From positions 3,658,001 through 3,722,000 of the forward strand of contig CAWDMP010000002.1 of NCBI GenBank assembly GCA_963803495.1: a DNA stretch of 64,000 nucleotides. The letters are read 5' to 3'. This document shows positions 46,352 through 54,393 of the stretch, piece by piece (position 1 is the first letter of the stretch; the number at the start of each line of letters is the position of its first letter). Source of the stretch: Persicitalea sp963803495. Its GTDB lineage: Bacteria; Bacteroidota; Bacteroidia; Cytophagales; Spirosomataceae. A program made the translations under genes and the position numbers. A model generated the notes under the pieces. The model made no database searches. It worked only from the letters and a program-made list of their open reading frames with translations, and was not told the DNA's origin.

Positions 46352-46381
46352 ACCATAGAAATCGGACCGATCATACTAATT

Positions 46382-48172
46382 ATGAAAAAATACATCACCT
46401 TAATTGCCGTCCTGCTGAGCCTGAGCGCCTGTAAGGACGATTTCCTGGAACGCCTTCCTCAGACCTCGATTGCGCCCGAAGCTTTCTTTAACACTGGAGA
46501 AGATTTGGAGCTTTATGTAAACGGCCTGCTCAGTTTGCCCAACAAAAGTGTGTATTTGAGCGACCAAAGTACCGACAACGCCACCACCACAGGAGCCGTC
46601 GAGATGAAAACCATCATGACTGGGTCACCCAGTTCGCAAACCATCAACGGCGGCTGGAACTGGGGCAGGTTGCGGGACATCAACTACTTCCTCGACAACT
46701 ACCGACGCGCCGATGCCACGCCCCAGACCAAGGCACATTTCGCCGGCATCGCCCGCTACTACCGCGCGATATTTTATCTTGATAAGGTAGCCCGCTACTC
46801 GGATGTGCCGTGGTACGGCCGAACGCTGGAACCCGGCGACGAGGCGCTGTACAAAACCCAGGATAGCCGCGCGATGGTCATGGACAGCGTCATGGCCGAC
46901 CTCGCCTTCGCCGCCGCCAATGTGCGGGCCAACGTGCCCAGCAGCACGCCCGGTAAGTGGGCGGTTATGACCCAGTATGCCCGCACCGCCTTGTACGAAG
47001 GTACTTTCCAAAAGTACCACCCGGAACTAAACTTACAGGGCACAGCCAACCGTTTTCTGGAGATCGCCGCCACTGTTTCCGGCGAGATCATCGACTCAGG
47101 AGAATTTTCGATTTATTCGACTGGCAAGCCAGAGGAGGATTACGCTCAATTATTTAAAAGCCAGGACCTGACCAACAACCCCGAGGTGATTCTGGTCAAT
47201 GCCTACGATGCCGACAAAGGTCGGACGGCTCAGGTGAACAACACCGTTTTTGGGGATTACGAGCAGGCCCCCGCCCGGGATTTGATCCAGTCTTACCTGA
47301 TGAAAGACGGTACCCGTTTTACGGATCAGGCTGGCTACGAGCGGTTTGGCTTTGTCAAGGAATTCACCAACCGTGACCCGCGCCTGTCACAAACGATGGT
47401 GTACCCAGGCTGGATGCAAGCGCCCAACGACGAGCCGTATATTCAGCGGCTCAACAAAAACTTCACGGGCTACCACCAGCTGAAAGGCTACATGAACACC
47501 ACCGACCAAAACCTGATCAATGGCTCGGATGTGCCGGTCTATCGCTACGCCGAGGCGCTGCTCGTGTACGCCGAAGCAAAGGCGGAACTGGGTACGCTCA
47601 CCCAGGGAGACTTGGACAAATCGGTCAATCAGCTCCGCAAGCGGGTGGCAATGCCCGACCTCATCCTCGCCACTGCCAACGCTAATCCCGATCCGTTTTT
47701 GGTCAGGAAGTACCCCACTATTTCGGGAGCTAACCAAGGGATTTTGCTGGAAATAAGAAGGGAACGGCGCGTAGAATTTGCCTTTGAAGAAAAACGCTTC
47801 GACGATGTGATGCGCTGGGGCGCGGGCCAGTTGCTTACCCATATCCCCAAGGGGATGTACTTTGGTGGCCTGGGTACCTACGACATGACGGGCGATGGCA
47901 TCCCGGACATCAAGCTGATTGCCAGCAGCGAGTCGATTCCCGCCGAGGCCAATAAGGAGAAGAACAGCCTGGGAACGACGCTGATTTATTACAAAACCGG
48001 AAAAATCGGCGAGGATGCTACGGTCTATTTGGAAAATGGTACCTTGGGCGGCACGATGGTCACCGAAACCACCCCCAGGAAATTCGAAAACCCCAAGTAC
48101 TATTACCGCCCGATTCCGCAAACCCAGATGCTGCTCAACCCCAACTTGAAGCAGGTTTTTGGCTGGCAGTAG
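46382..48172 (+). CDS. SusD/RagB family lipoprotein (locus 2)
   Basis: 596 residues, with signal MKKYITLIAVLLSLSACKDD (lipidated Cys17). SusD segments include FLERLPQTSIAPEAFFNTGE, AGIARYYRAIFYLDKVARYS and the C-terminal EIRRERRVEFAFEEKRFDDV. The ATG is 30 bp after the transposase stop, so its transcription now depends on read-through of the IS110 element or on a promoter inside it. It pairs with the SusC at 41824-45053. Confidence 0.95.
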   Translation: MKKYITLIAVLLSLSACKDDFLERLPQTSIAPEAFFNTGEDLELYVNGLLSLPNKSVYLSDQSTDNATTTGAVEMKTIMTGSPSSQTINGGWNWGRLRDINYFLDNYRRADATPQTKAHFAGIARYYRAIFYLDKVARYSDVPWYGRTLEPGDEALYKTQDSRAMVMDSVMADLAFAAANVRANVPSSTPGKWAVMTQYARTALYEGTFQKYHPELNLQGTANRFLEIAATVSGEIIDSGEFSIYSTGKPEEDYAQLFKSQDLTNNPEVILVNAYDADKGRTAQVNNTVFGDYEQAPARDLIQSYLMKDGTRFTDQAGYERFGFVKEFTNRDPRLSQTMVYPGWMQAPNDEPYIQRLNKNFTGYHQLKGYMNTTDQNLINGSDVPVYRYAEALLVYAEAKAELGTLTQGDLDKSVNQLRKRVAMPDLILATANANPDPFLVRKYPTISGANQGILLEIRRERRVEFAFEEKRFDDVMRWGAGQLLTHIPKGMYFGGLGTYDMTGDGIPDIKLIASSESIPAEANKEKNSLGTTLIYYKTGKIGEDATVYLENGTLGGTMVTETTPRKFENPKYYYRPIPQTQMLLNPNLKQVFGWQ

Positions 48173-48291
48173 TTTTCTTGAAGATGACAGAAATAAAGCT
48201 TTATTGCTGATAACACCTTGACCAATCATTGCCAACCGGACACGTTCCCAGGGTAATGGTTGGTCAATTTTTTTTACTAAAAAATGTTAAA

Positions 48292-49551
48292 ATGACTTTC
48301 CTCAGACTAACCTGGCTGATGTTATTGGCCGCACTCGTCACGGTCGATTCCCAAGCCCAAACCCAGCGAAAGAAAGCCATTTTCGTGATCGTGGACGGCA
48401 TATCCAACGATGTGATCGAAAAAATAGCGACACCTAATCTTGACAAGATCGCCGCCGTCGGTGGCTATACGCGCGCTTACGTGGGCGGTGAGAAAGACGG
48501 TTATTCCCAAACCCCCACGATTTCGGCGGTTGGCTATAATAGTCTGCTGACGGGGACCTGGGCCAACAAGCACAACGTGTGGGGCAACGGCATCAAAGAC
48601 CCTAACTACCACTACTGGACGATCTTCCGGTTTTTGAAAGAGCAGTACCCCGCCAGGCAAACGGCGGTGTTCTCGACTTGGCTCGACAACCGGACGAAGC
48701 TGGTTGGCGAAGGATTGCCCGAAACCAATCAGCTCAGAATCAGCTATCCTTTCGATGGGTTTGAGACGGATACTGTAAATTTTCCCCACGACGCGGACCG
48801 ACAGTACATTCGAAATATCGACGAAAAAGTAACGAACGAAGCAGCTACCTACATCCGCGAAAAAGCGCCGGATTTGAGTTGGGTTTACCTGGAATTTACG
48901 GACGACATGGGCCACCGCCACGGCGACAGCGATCAATTTCACGACGCCGTGCGACTCATGGACGACCAGATGGGAAGGCTGTGGGAATCCATCGACTACC
49001 GGCAGAAAAACTATGACGAAGACTGGATGGTTTTCATCACGACCGATCACGGCCGCGACGCCAAAACGGGCCAAGGCCACGGCGGCCAATCGGAGCGCGA
49101 GCGGGCTACCTGGATGGTCACGAATGCCAAAGACCTCAACCCAGTGTTTGAATCTACCCCCGGCATCGTGGATATTATGCCCACCCTGGCCCGGCACCTC
49201 GACCTTTCGCTCCCCAAAGAGCAGGCTTTCGAAGTTGATGGTACTCCCCTGATTGGCCCCGTCTCGATTATGGCCGCTACCGCTCAGAAGGCAGGTGCTT
49301 CCATCGATCTTTCGTGGCAAGCCCTCGACAAAGCGGGAAAAGTAAAGATTTGGTTATCGACCACCAACGGATTTAAGGAAGGAAAGCGCGACAGCTACTT
49401 GCTGATGGACGAAGTACCTGCCGCCGCTGAAAAGGTACGGCTCGATGTTTCCAAACTACCTTCCGACTACTACAAAATCGTATTGGAGGCCAGATACAAC
49501 ACACTGAATCGCTGGATCGTGGTCGAAGCTTCCCAAAATAAAGCCAAATAG
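48292..49551 (+). CDS. Secreted alkaline phosphatase/nucleotide pyrophosphatase-type phosphodiesterase
   Basis: 419 residues from ATG 48292 with a signal peptide (MTFLRLTWLMLLAALVTVDS). The two-metal alkaline phosphatase core is seen as AIFVIVDGIS, TPTISAVGYNSLLTGTW (nucleophile region), FTDDMGHRHGDSDQ, VFITTDHGRDAKTGQGHGG. It resembles ENPP/type I phosphodiesterases that cleave phosphodiesters. It follows SusD by 119 bp on the same strand and is the likely periplasmic enzyme of locus 2. Confidence 0.88.
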   Translation: MTFLRLTWLMLLAALVTVDSQAQTQRKKAIFVIVDGISNDVIEKIATPNLDKIAAVGGYTRAYVGGEKDGYSQTPTISAVGYNSLLTGTWANKHNVWGNGIKDPNYHYWTIFRFLKEQYPARQTAVFSTWLDNRTKLVGEGLPETNQLRISYPFDGFETDTVNFPHDADRQYIRNIDEKVTNEAATYIREKAPDLSWVYLEFTDDMGHRHGDSDQFHDAVRLMDDQMGRLWESIDYRQKNYDEDWMVFITTDHGRDAKTGQGHGGQSERERATWMVTNAKDLNPVFESTPGIVDIMPTLARHLDLSLPKEQAFEVDGTPLIGPVSIMAATAQKAGASIDLSWQALDKAGKVKIWLSTTNGFKEGKRDSYLLMDEVPAAAEKVRLDVSKLPSDYYKIVLEARYNTLNRWIVVEASQNKAK

Positions 49552-49571
49552 ATTACAATCCAAAGAAAAGA

Positions 49572-49610
49572 ACGCCTCCCCGATGAAATAAGCTCACGGC
49601 GGGGAGGCGT
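49572..49610. terminator. Intrinsic terminator after the phosphodiesterase
   Basis: ACGCCTCCCCG pairs with CGGGGAGGCGT around a 17-base loop. It lies between the convergent phosphodiesterase and lipoprotein genes. T-runs are short, so efficiency is uncertain. Confidence 0.7.
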
Positions 49611-49626
49611 ATTCTAAGCTATGCTA

Positions 49627-50604
49627 TTACTTATACCGCTGAATGCTATACGTATTCGATTGTAGCTTGCTGCGGTCGCCCATGGCCGCACCGATTTCGC
49701 CGATGCGGGCGTTGAGCGTGAAGATTTGGCCGTTGACGTAGGTACTCGTAGTGGACTGGAAGTACCCATCGGTCTGGCTGTTGACTACGCTGGCGGTGGC
49801 GAAATTATCGTTGCTACGAACCAACGCTACTTTATTGCCACCCGTCACCACATACAAGTCGGTGGTACCCACGAGCGTCAGGCCGTCGCCAGGCAGGGCA
49901 CTGATGCCACCGACTTCGGTCACGGCATTGCCATTTTTCAAATCCACTTTGTAGAGTTTTCCCTGACCGGTGTTGGCTACGATCAAGAAGCCGCCAGGAT
50001 GGTACACGATGCCGTTCAGGCCGAACGACGGACTGGTAAACCGCACGTTGTCGCGCGCCAGTATGCTGGCGGTACCATCGGCCAGTACTTGGTAGATGAC
50101 AGGCGAAAAGGAATCGGTAATGTAGGCTGTGCCGTTAGGATTGAGGGCAATATCGTTGGCGAAGTGGTTGACACCCGGCAGCAGGTCGTCGAGGTCGATG
50201 CGGCTTTCCAGCGTGCGCGAAGCAAGGTTGAACACCAACAGTTCCGCCGTTTTGCGGGCCGTAGCCGGGCTGCTTTTGCTGGACACGCCATTGTCGCTGT
50301 TAGCGACGAAGATACGCTCGTCGGCTACTTTTACGCCCACGCCGCTGATGAGCGCCGGGTCAGAGACCAGGTCTTCGTACTTGCCATCCAGGCCGACGGT
50401 ACCGATTTTGCCCTGCGTGAGGGAAGTAACGATAAACTTGTCGAGCTTGGCCGAATAGGCGATGCCTTCGGGGTACTGCCGCTCGGCCACGAAGTCGATG
50501 CGCTCGGGAAAGTCGGCGTTGGGGCTGAGGCGGTGATCTTCACAGGACGTAAAAGTGGCGGCCGCCGCCAGGAGTATTGCGGTAGAGATTGACTTGGTAC
50601 GCAT
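49627..50604 (-). CDS. SMP-30/gluconolactonase-like beta-propeller lipoprotein
   Basis: 325 residues, lipoprotein signal ending TFTSCED (Cys21). The repeated blades (YPEGIAYSAKLDKFIVTSLT; NGTAYITDSFSPVIYQVLAD; FGLNGIVYHPGGFLIVANTG) match the SMP-30/LRE-like six-bladed propeller. The metal-binding positions of true gluconolactonases are only partly recognisable, so binding rather than catalysis is possible. It converges on the phosphodiesterase gene and could act on products of locus 2. Confidence 0.8.
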   Translation of the reverse strand: MRTKSISTAILLAAAATFTSCEDHRLSPNADFPERIDFVAERQYPEGIAYSAKLDKFIVTSLTQGKIGTVGLDGKYEDLVSDPALISGVGVKVADERIFVANSDNGVSSKSSPATARKTAELLVFNLASRTLESRIDLDDLLPGVNHFANDIALNPNGTAYITDSFSPVIYQVLADGTASILARDNVRFTSPSFGLNGIVYHPGGFLIVANTGQGKLYKVDLKNGNAVTEVGGISALPGDGLTLVGTTDLYVVTGGNKVALVRSNDNFATASVVNSQTDGYFQSTTSTYVNGQIFTLNARIGEIGAAMGDRSKLQSNTYSIQRYK

Positions 50605-50649
50605 AGTGTTTTGGTATGGGGTTGGAAATAGATTTAGAAAACCCCGGCA

Positions 50650-51793
50650 CTAAAATAATTGGTCCAAAGTGAAGTGAAAACAGTACCATCTGTCGGTAGC
50701 CGTCTCACCCGATATTCTGCTTATAGTAGCCGAAGCCATTTGTTCGATCAGCCCAATGTAGTGTTTCAGGTAGTTTTGGCGATGGCCAGGTACTTACGGG
50801 CGTTCATGCCGCCGACGAAGCCGTCCTCGTCCTCGGCGAGCATCCGGCTCACGACGCGTTGCTGCCGCTCAGTTAGATAGCGACCAATTGATCGAAGAAG
50901 CGAGATTGTACGCTCGAAAAATAGCGACGTCAGCACGAAATTCCGCAGGGCATCAGGTTCTCTTCGGTAGATAGCGGCGTCAGTTCCTCGTACCCACGAT
51001 AAAAACTAGCCAGCTTAACTTCGTACACTTTCTTGTCCGGCTCAGTATTAAAAAGTTGCAGGGCAAAATAAGGGACATCTAGTACCAACCAACCATTGCC
51101 ACAAAAATCGAAGTCGAAGAGCGTGCTCGTTGTCGTCTTCCTGTATATTCATGTTGTCGTACCAAAGGTCGAGGTGCACGACTCCGGTGCGGATCTGGGT
51201 ACCGTCGGCTTGTTCGAATAGGGCGGTTAGGTACTCACCGGCTTGCTTTACAAATTTCATTTCTTCAAGTGACTCGTCGTAGTGTTCTCGGGCGTAGTTA
51301 TACGGAAGTTGCGCCAGGGTTTGGGCGTTGTACGCTATCCTGCCAGATTCAGGCCCTGGGTGTGCTCGTGCAGTTCGGCCATTAGCTTTTTCCGATACTG
51401 TGGCAAGTCGGAGCTGGTGCTCACTCAAATTCCTGATTCTCTTGCCTTCTGCGAAAGAAAACAATACCGCATAGCGAATTCCTTCGGGAGCGGAAATTTC
51501 CTGAATATAGGTTTGGTTTTTATCATGGAATCGGATGCGAAACCGAAATGCCTTTTTCTTGAAGCAGTACCAGTAGCCGTAACTCCTCGGCGATTTCTAT
51601 TTTCGTGCGCCATCGGTAGCTGTACTACCCGGAGTACGTACCTACTTCCTTTCTCCTTAACCATGTAAGTGTGGTTGATGCCGGTTCGGAAAACTTCACA
51701 AACTGTGCTCTCGTCAAGACCATACTTCTCCTGTAAAAACAAAGCAAGATGGGTAGGGGAGAGGATCGAGTCGATTGCCGGAAACGTGGACAT
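50650..51793 (-). pseudogene. Aminoglycoside/choline kinase-like phosphotransferase, several frameshifts
   Basis: Split over at least four frames. It begins MSTFPAIDSILSPTHLALFL, with ATP-lobe VFRTGINHTYMVKEKGSRYV. The catalytic loop GVVHLDLWYDNMNIQ follows, then TLFDFDFCGNGWLVLDVPYF (DFG-like metal site), YRGYEELTPLS and FVGGMNARKYLAIAK. Slips occur after about residues 65 and 115, near 51140 and near 50935. All catalytic motifs can be read once frames are joined, so it is either recently broken or poorly sequenced. It is divergent from the Tm-1-like gene, with a shared regulatory gap. Confidence 0.75.
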
Positions 51794-51845
51794 AGGTGAG
51801 AATTTTATGCGTTGGTGGAAGATGAGGTTAAGGTAGTCGACAAGC

Positions 51846-51902
51846 TTTGAGCCGATTATCCGAGCTAATCGGCTCAAATTTAGCCCACTTTTGAGCCGAT
51901 TA
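51846..51902. promoter_or_regulatory. Three TTTGAGCCGATTA sites in a divergent promoter
   Basis: Perfect 13-bp copies lie at 51846-51858 (direct), 51866-51878 (inverted) and 51890-51902 (direct). The first two form a palindrome with a 7-bp spacer, and the third lies 11 bp further on. They sit between the starts of the phosphotransferase (51793) and the Tm-1-like gene (52024). Strong candidate operator for an unknown regulator. Confidence 0.75.
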
Positions 51903-52023
51903 AATGATTTGGTGAAACAGGAAGGCTAAAATCGTCCTCAAATCCATAAGGACACTCAATAATATGAAATGACCTACCGAGAGGTGATATTACAACTTAG
52001 CGAGCCCTCTTTTAATTCAGGAA

Positions 52024-53289
52024 TTGGCGATCTTGCCATTATCTCAAAAAAGCCCAAACTCTAATTTCTTGAAAGACAAAGCGATACTCATGCTGGGCTG
52101 CTTCGATACAAAAGCGGAGGTATTCGCGTACCTGCACACCCAGATTTCGGCACTGGGCGAGCCGATCATCGCGCTAGATCTCGGCACGATGGGTTCGACC
52201 ACCTTGTTTCCCGTCGACATCACAGCCGACGAGGTAGCCGAGGCAGCAAGTACTACCCTGCCGCAACTTCGCGAAGCGCACGACCGGGGGCAGGCTGTGG
52301 AGGCAATGGGTAGGGGAGCCGCCCAAATTATCGCTGGGCTAGTCACCGAAGGTCGCATCAAAGCGGCCGTCGGCATGGGCGGCGGTGGTGGTACTTACAT
52401 GGTACTCACGGCGATGCAGCCTATTCCGCTAGGCGTGCCCAAATTGTGCCTGACCACCGTCGCGGCCACCGACCTCTCGCGGCCGATGGGCCATAAAGAC
52501 ATCACGCTGATGCCTTCGGTGGTCGATGTGGCGGGCCTGAACAGCATTATCGAACCTATCATCGACCGGGCGGCGGCGGCAATCTGCGCGATGGCGAACG
52601 TAAAATCTGTTGCAAAAGCCACCATAAAAGGCAGCATTGCCCTTAGTATGTTTGGTAACACCACCGCCTGCGCCGACCATTGCACAAGATTATTACAAGA
52701 AAAAGGCTACGAAGTGCTGGCTTTCCACGCCAACGGTACTGGCGGCCGCACGATGGAAGCACTCATCCGTGAAGGTTGCTTCGACGCCGTACTCGACCTC
52801 ACGACCACCGAACTCGCCGACCACCTATGCCAGGGCGTGTGCGACGCGGGTCCCGACCGCCTCACCGCCGCCGCCGCAATGGGCGTCCCGCAAGTCGTGG
52901 TGCCCGGCTGCCTCGACATGGTCAACTTCTGGGAACCTGACACCGTACCCGACAAGTATCAGAATCGCCAACTGTACAGTTGGGCGCCCAACGTCACGCT
53001 CATGCGAACCAACGAAGCCGAAAATCAAACGCTAGGAAAAGTACTCACTCAAAAACTTCAAGGTACCCGCGCCACCATAGTACTTCCGCTGAAAGGTATC
53101 TCCCAAATCGACGCCGAGGGAAGTACCTTTCAAGACCCCAGAGCCAATCAGGCCTTATTCAATTCTATCAAAAAAAATAGCAGCAATAATGTAGAGATAT
53201 TGGAAGTAGATGCCCACATCAACGATGCAGTGTTTGCGGAGAAACTAGTAGAGAAACTATTGGAAAAAACGGGTAAAGCCACAGACTAG
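52024..53289 (+). CDS. Tm-1-like ATP-binding protein (UPF0261)
   Basis: 421 residues; start uncertain (TTG at 52024 is the furthest, with the conserved part beginning ILMLGCFDTKAEVFAYL). Glycine-rich motifs AVGMGGGGGTYMVLTAMQ and FHANGTGGRTMEALIREG resemble the nucleotide-binding sites of Tm-1 N-terminal domains. In plants and fungi this domain is fused to the TIM barrel encoded by the next gene here. The bacterial function is not established. It forms a two-gene unit with the TIM-barrel gene and is divergent from a kinase-like gene. Confidence 0.88.
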   Translation: MAILPLSQKSPNSNFLKDKAILMLGCFDTKAEVFAYLHTQISALGEPIIALDLGTMGSTTLFPVDITADEVAEAASTTLPQLREAHDRGQAVEAMGRGAAQIIAGLVTEGRIKAAVGMGGGGGTYMVLTAMQPIPLGVPKLCLTTVAATDLSRPMGHKDITLMPSVVDVAGLNSIIEPIIDRAAAAICAMANVKSVAKATIKGSIALSMFGNTTACADHCTRLLQEKGYEVLAFHANGTGGRTMEALIREGCFDAVLDLTTTELADHLCQGVCDAGPDRLTAAAAMGVPQVVVPGCLDMVNFWEPDTVPDKYQNRQLYSWAPNVTLMRTNEAENQTLGKVLTQKLQGTRATIVLPLKGISQIDAEGSTFQDPRANQALFNSIKKNSSNNVEILEVDAHINDAVFAEKLVEKLLEKTGKATD

Positions 53290-53360
53290 CAAAGCGACAA
53301 AGAATTTTTAGAAATGAATGGAAGCAAACAGTAGGCTGGTTCCGGCCCCGGATTTTTCTT

Positions 53361-53400
53361 AAACAAATAAACAAATAAACAAATAAACAAATAAACAAAT
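53361..53400 (+). repeat. Perfect (AAACAAAT)5 array touching a start codon
   Basis: Five exact 8-bp copies, 40 bp, end one base before the ATG at 53402. The array takes the whole ribosome-binding region. Eight is not a multiple of three, but the array is outside the coding region, so copy-number change would alter spacing or A-richness only. Confidence 0.95.
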
Positions 53401-53401
53401 T

Positions 53402-54271
53402 ATGCCCAACCCATGGACCGGTAAGGGAAATCCTTACACCCGACAAGAAGTACGCGACCGCCTGCGGGCCACCGTCGACAACCACAAAGCCATCATCGCC
53501 GCTGGGGCGGGGACGGGCATCAGCGCCAAATTCATCGAGAAGGGGGGCGCGGATCTGATCATCATTTACAACTCGGGCCGCTTCCGCATGGCGGGACACG
53601 GCTCGTCGGCGGGCCTGATGGCCTACGGCGACGCCAACGCCGAGGCAATGGACATCGGCGAGTTCGAGGTACTGCCGGTGGTGGAGGAAATCCCCGTGAT
53701 CTGCGGCGTCCACGGCTCCGACCCGCGGCGGCGCATGTGGCATCACCTGTTAAAAGTGAAAGAAATGGGCTTCTCGGGCGTCAACAATTTCCCCACGCAC
53801 AGCATCGTCGACGGGCACCTGCGGCAGGTACTGGAAGAAACCGGCATGGGCTTCGCCAAGGAAGTCGAGATGGTGCGGCTGGCGTCGATGACGGATTTAT
53901 TCTCGATCGTGTACGTCGCCAAGCCCGAAGAAGCTGCCCAAATGGCCGAGGTCGGCGCCGACGCCATCATTGCCCATGTGGGCACGACGGTCGGCGGCTC
54001 GATCGGCGTCGTGAACGCTACCTGCGACATGGACGAGGCCGTCGAGCGGAGTCAGGCCATCATGGACGCCGCCAAAGAGATCAATCCCGATATTTTCTTC
54101 CTGGCGCACGGTGGCCCCACCAACACCCCCGAGGACGTCCGCGTGATGCTCGACCGCACCGATCTGCACGGCTTCGTGGGGGCTTCGTCGCTGGAGCGCA
54201 TGGGTGTCGAGCAGTCGCTGACCGATTTGACGCGCCGGTTCAAGGCGTTGACGCTTACAAACAAGGGTTGA
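53402..54271 (+). CDS. Phosphoenolpyruvate hydrolase-type TIM-barrel protein
   Basis: 289 residues, ATG at 53402 (MPNPWTGKGNPYTRQEVRDR). Conserved segments are AIIAAGAGTGISAKFIEKGG, LIIIYNSGRFRMAGHGSSAG, GVNNFPTHSIVDG and FLAHGGPTNTPEDV. It belongs to the PEP mutase/TIM-barrel signal transduction family that pairs with Tm-1-like proteins. The substrate is not known. Intact and followed by a terminator. Confidence 0.88.
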   Translation: MPNPWTGKGNPYTRQEVRDRLRATVDNHKAIIAAGAGTGISAKFIEKGGADLIIIYNSGRFRMAGHGSSAGLMAYGDANAEAMDIGEFEVLPVVEEIPVICGVHGSDPRRRMWHHLLKVKEMGFSGVNNFPTHSIVDGHLRQVLEETGMGFAKEVEMVRLASMTDLFSIVYVAKPEEAAQMAEVGADAIIAHVGTTVGGSIGVVNATCDMDEAVERSQAIMDAAKEINPDIFFLAHGGPTNTPEDVRVMLDRTDLHGFVGASSLERMGVEQSLTDLTRRFKALTLTNKG

Positions 54272-54311
54272 ACAGCTACTGCTCATTTTCAGACCGTTAA
54301 ACTTTTACTTT

Positions 54312-54360
54312 AAAAAATAACACCTGTCTCTGTCTTAGACGAGGCGGGTGTTATTTTTTT
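54312..54360 (+). terminator. Intrinsic terminator overlapping the next promoter
   Basis: AAAAAATAACACC pairs with GGTGTTATTTTTTT around a 20-base loop that has internal pairing. The final T-run runs straight into TACCTTTG, the -7 element of the following gene. Confidence 0.85.
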
Positions 54361-54367
54361 ACCTTTG
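54360..54367 (+). promoter_or_regulatory. Candidate -7 element (TACCTTTG) of the radical SAM gene
   Basis: Exact TAnnTTTG, 27 bp before the preferred TTG start at 54394. It overlaps the end of the preceding terminator, leaving a very short leader. Confidence 0.5.
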
Positions 54368-54393
54368 TGAAACTGTTCATTATTAATTATTCG

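Larger units (their letters stand above)
45161..46362 (+). mobile_element. IS110-type insertion sequence (minimum extent) between susC and susD
   Basis: The element consists of a structured 5' non-coding region, a DEDD transposase gene in the plus orientation and a very short 3' end. The right boundary is inferred from guide matches at AT 46361-46362, only 19 bp before susD. The left boundary is unresolved and must lie between the susC stop (45053) and 45161. No terminal inverted repeats or target duplication are seen, as expected for IS110. The GGTACC hexamer common in neighbouring genes is absent from the transposase gene, which supports an outside origin. Confidence 0.75.

Noticed and set aside
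51282..51668. Plus-strand 128-residue frame opposite the phosphotransferase
   Set aside because: Shadow of the frameshifted kinase gene, whose motifs are clear on the minus strand.
53361..53400. AAACAAAT array as a CRISPR-like repeat
   Set aside because: Units are contiguous with no spacers; a simple tandem repeat.
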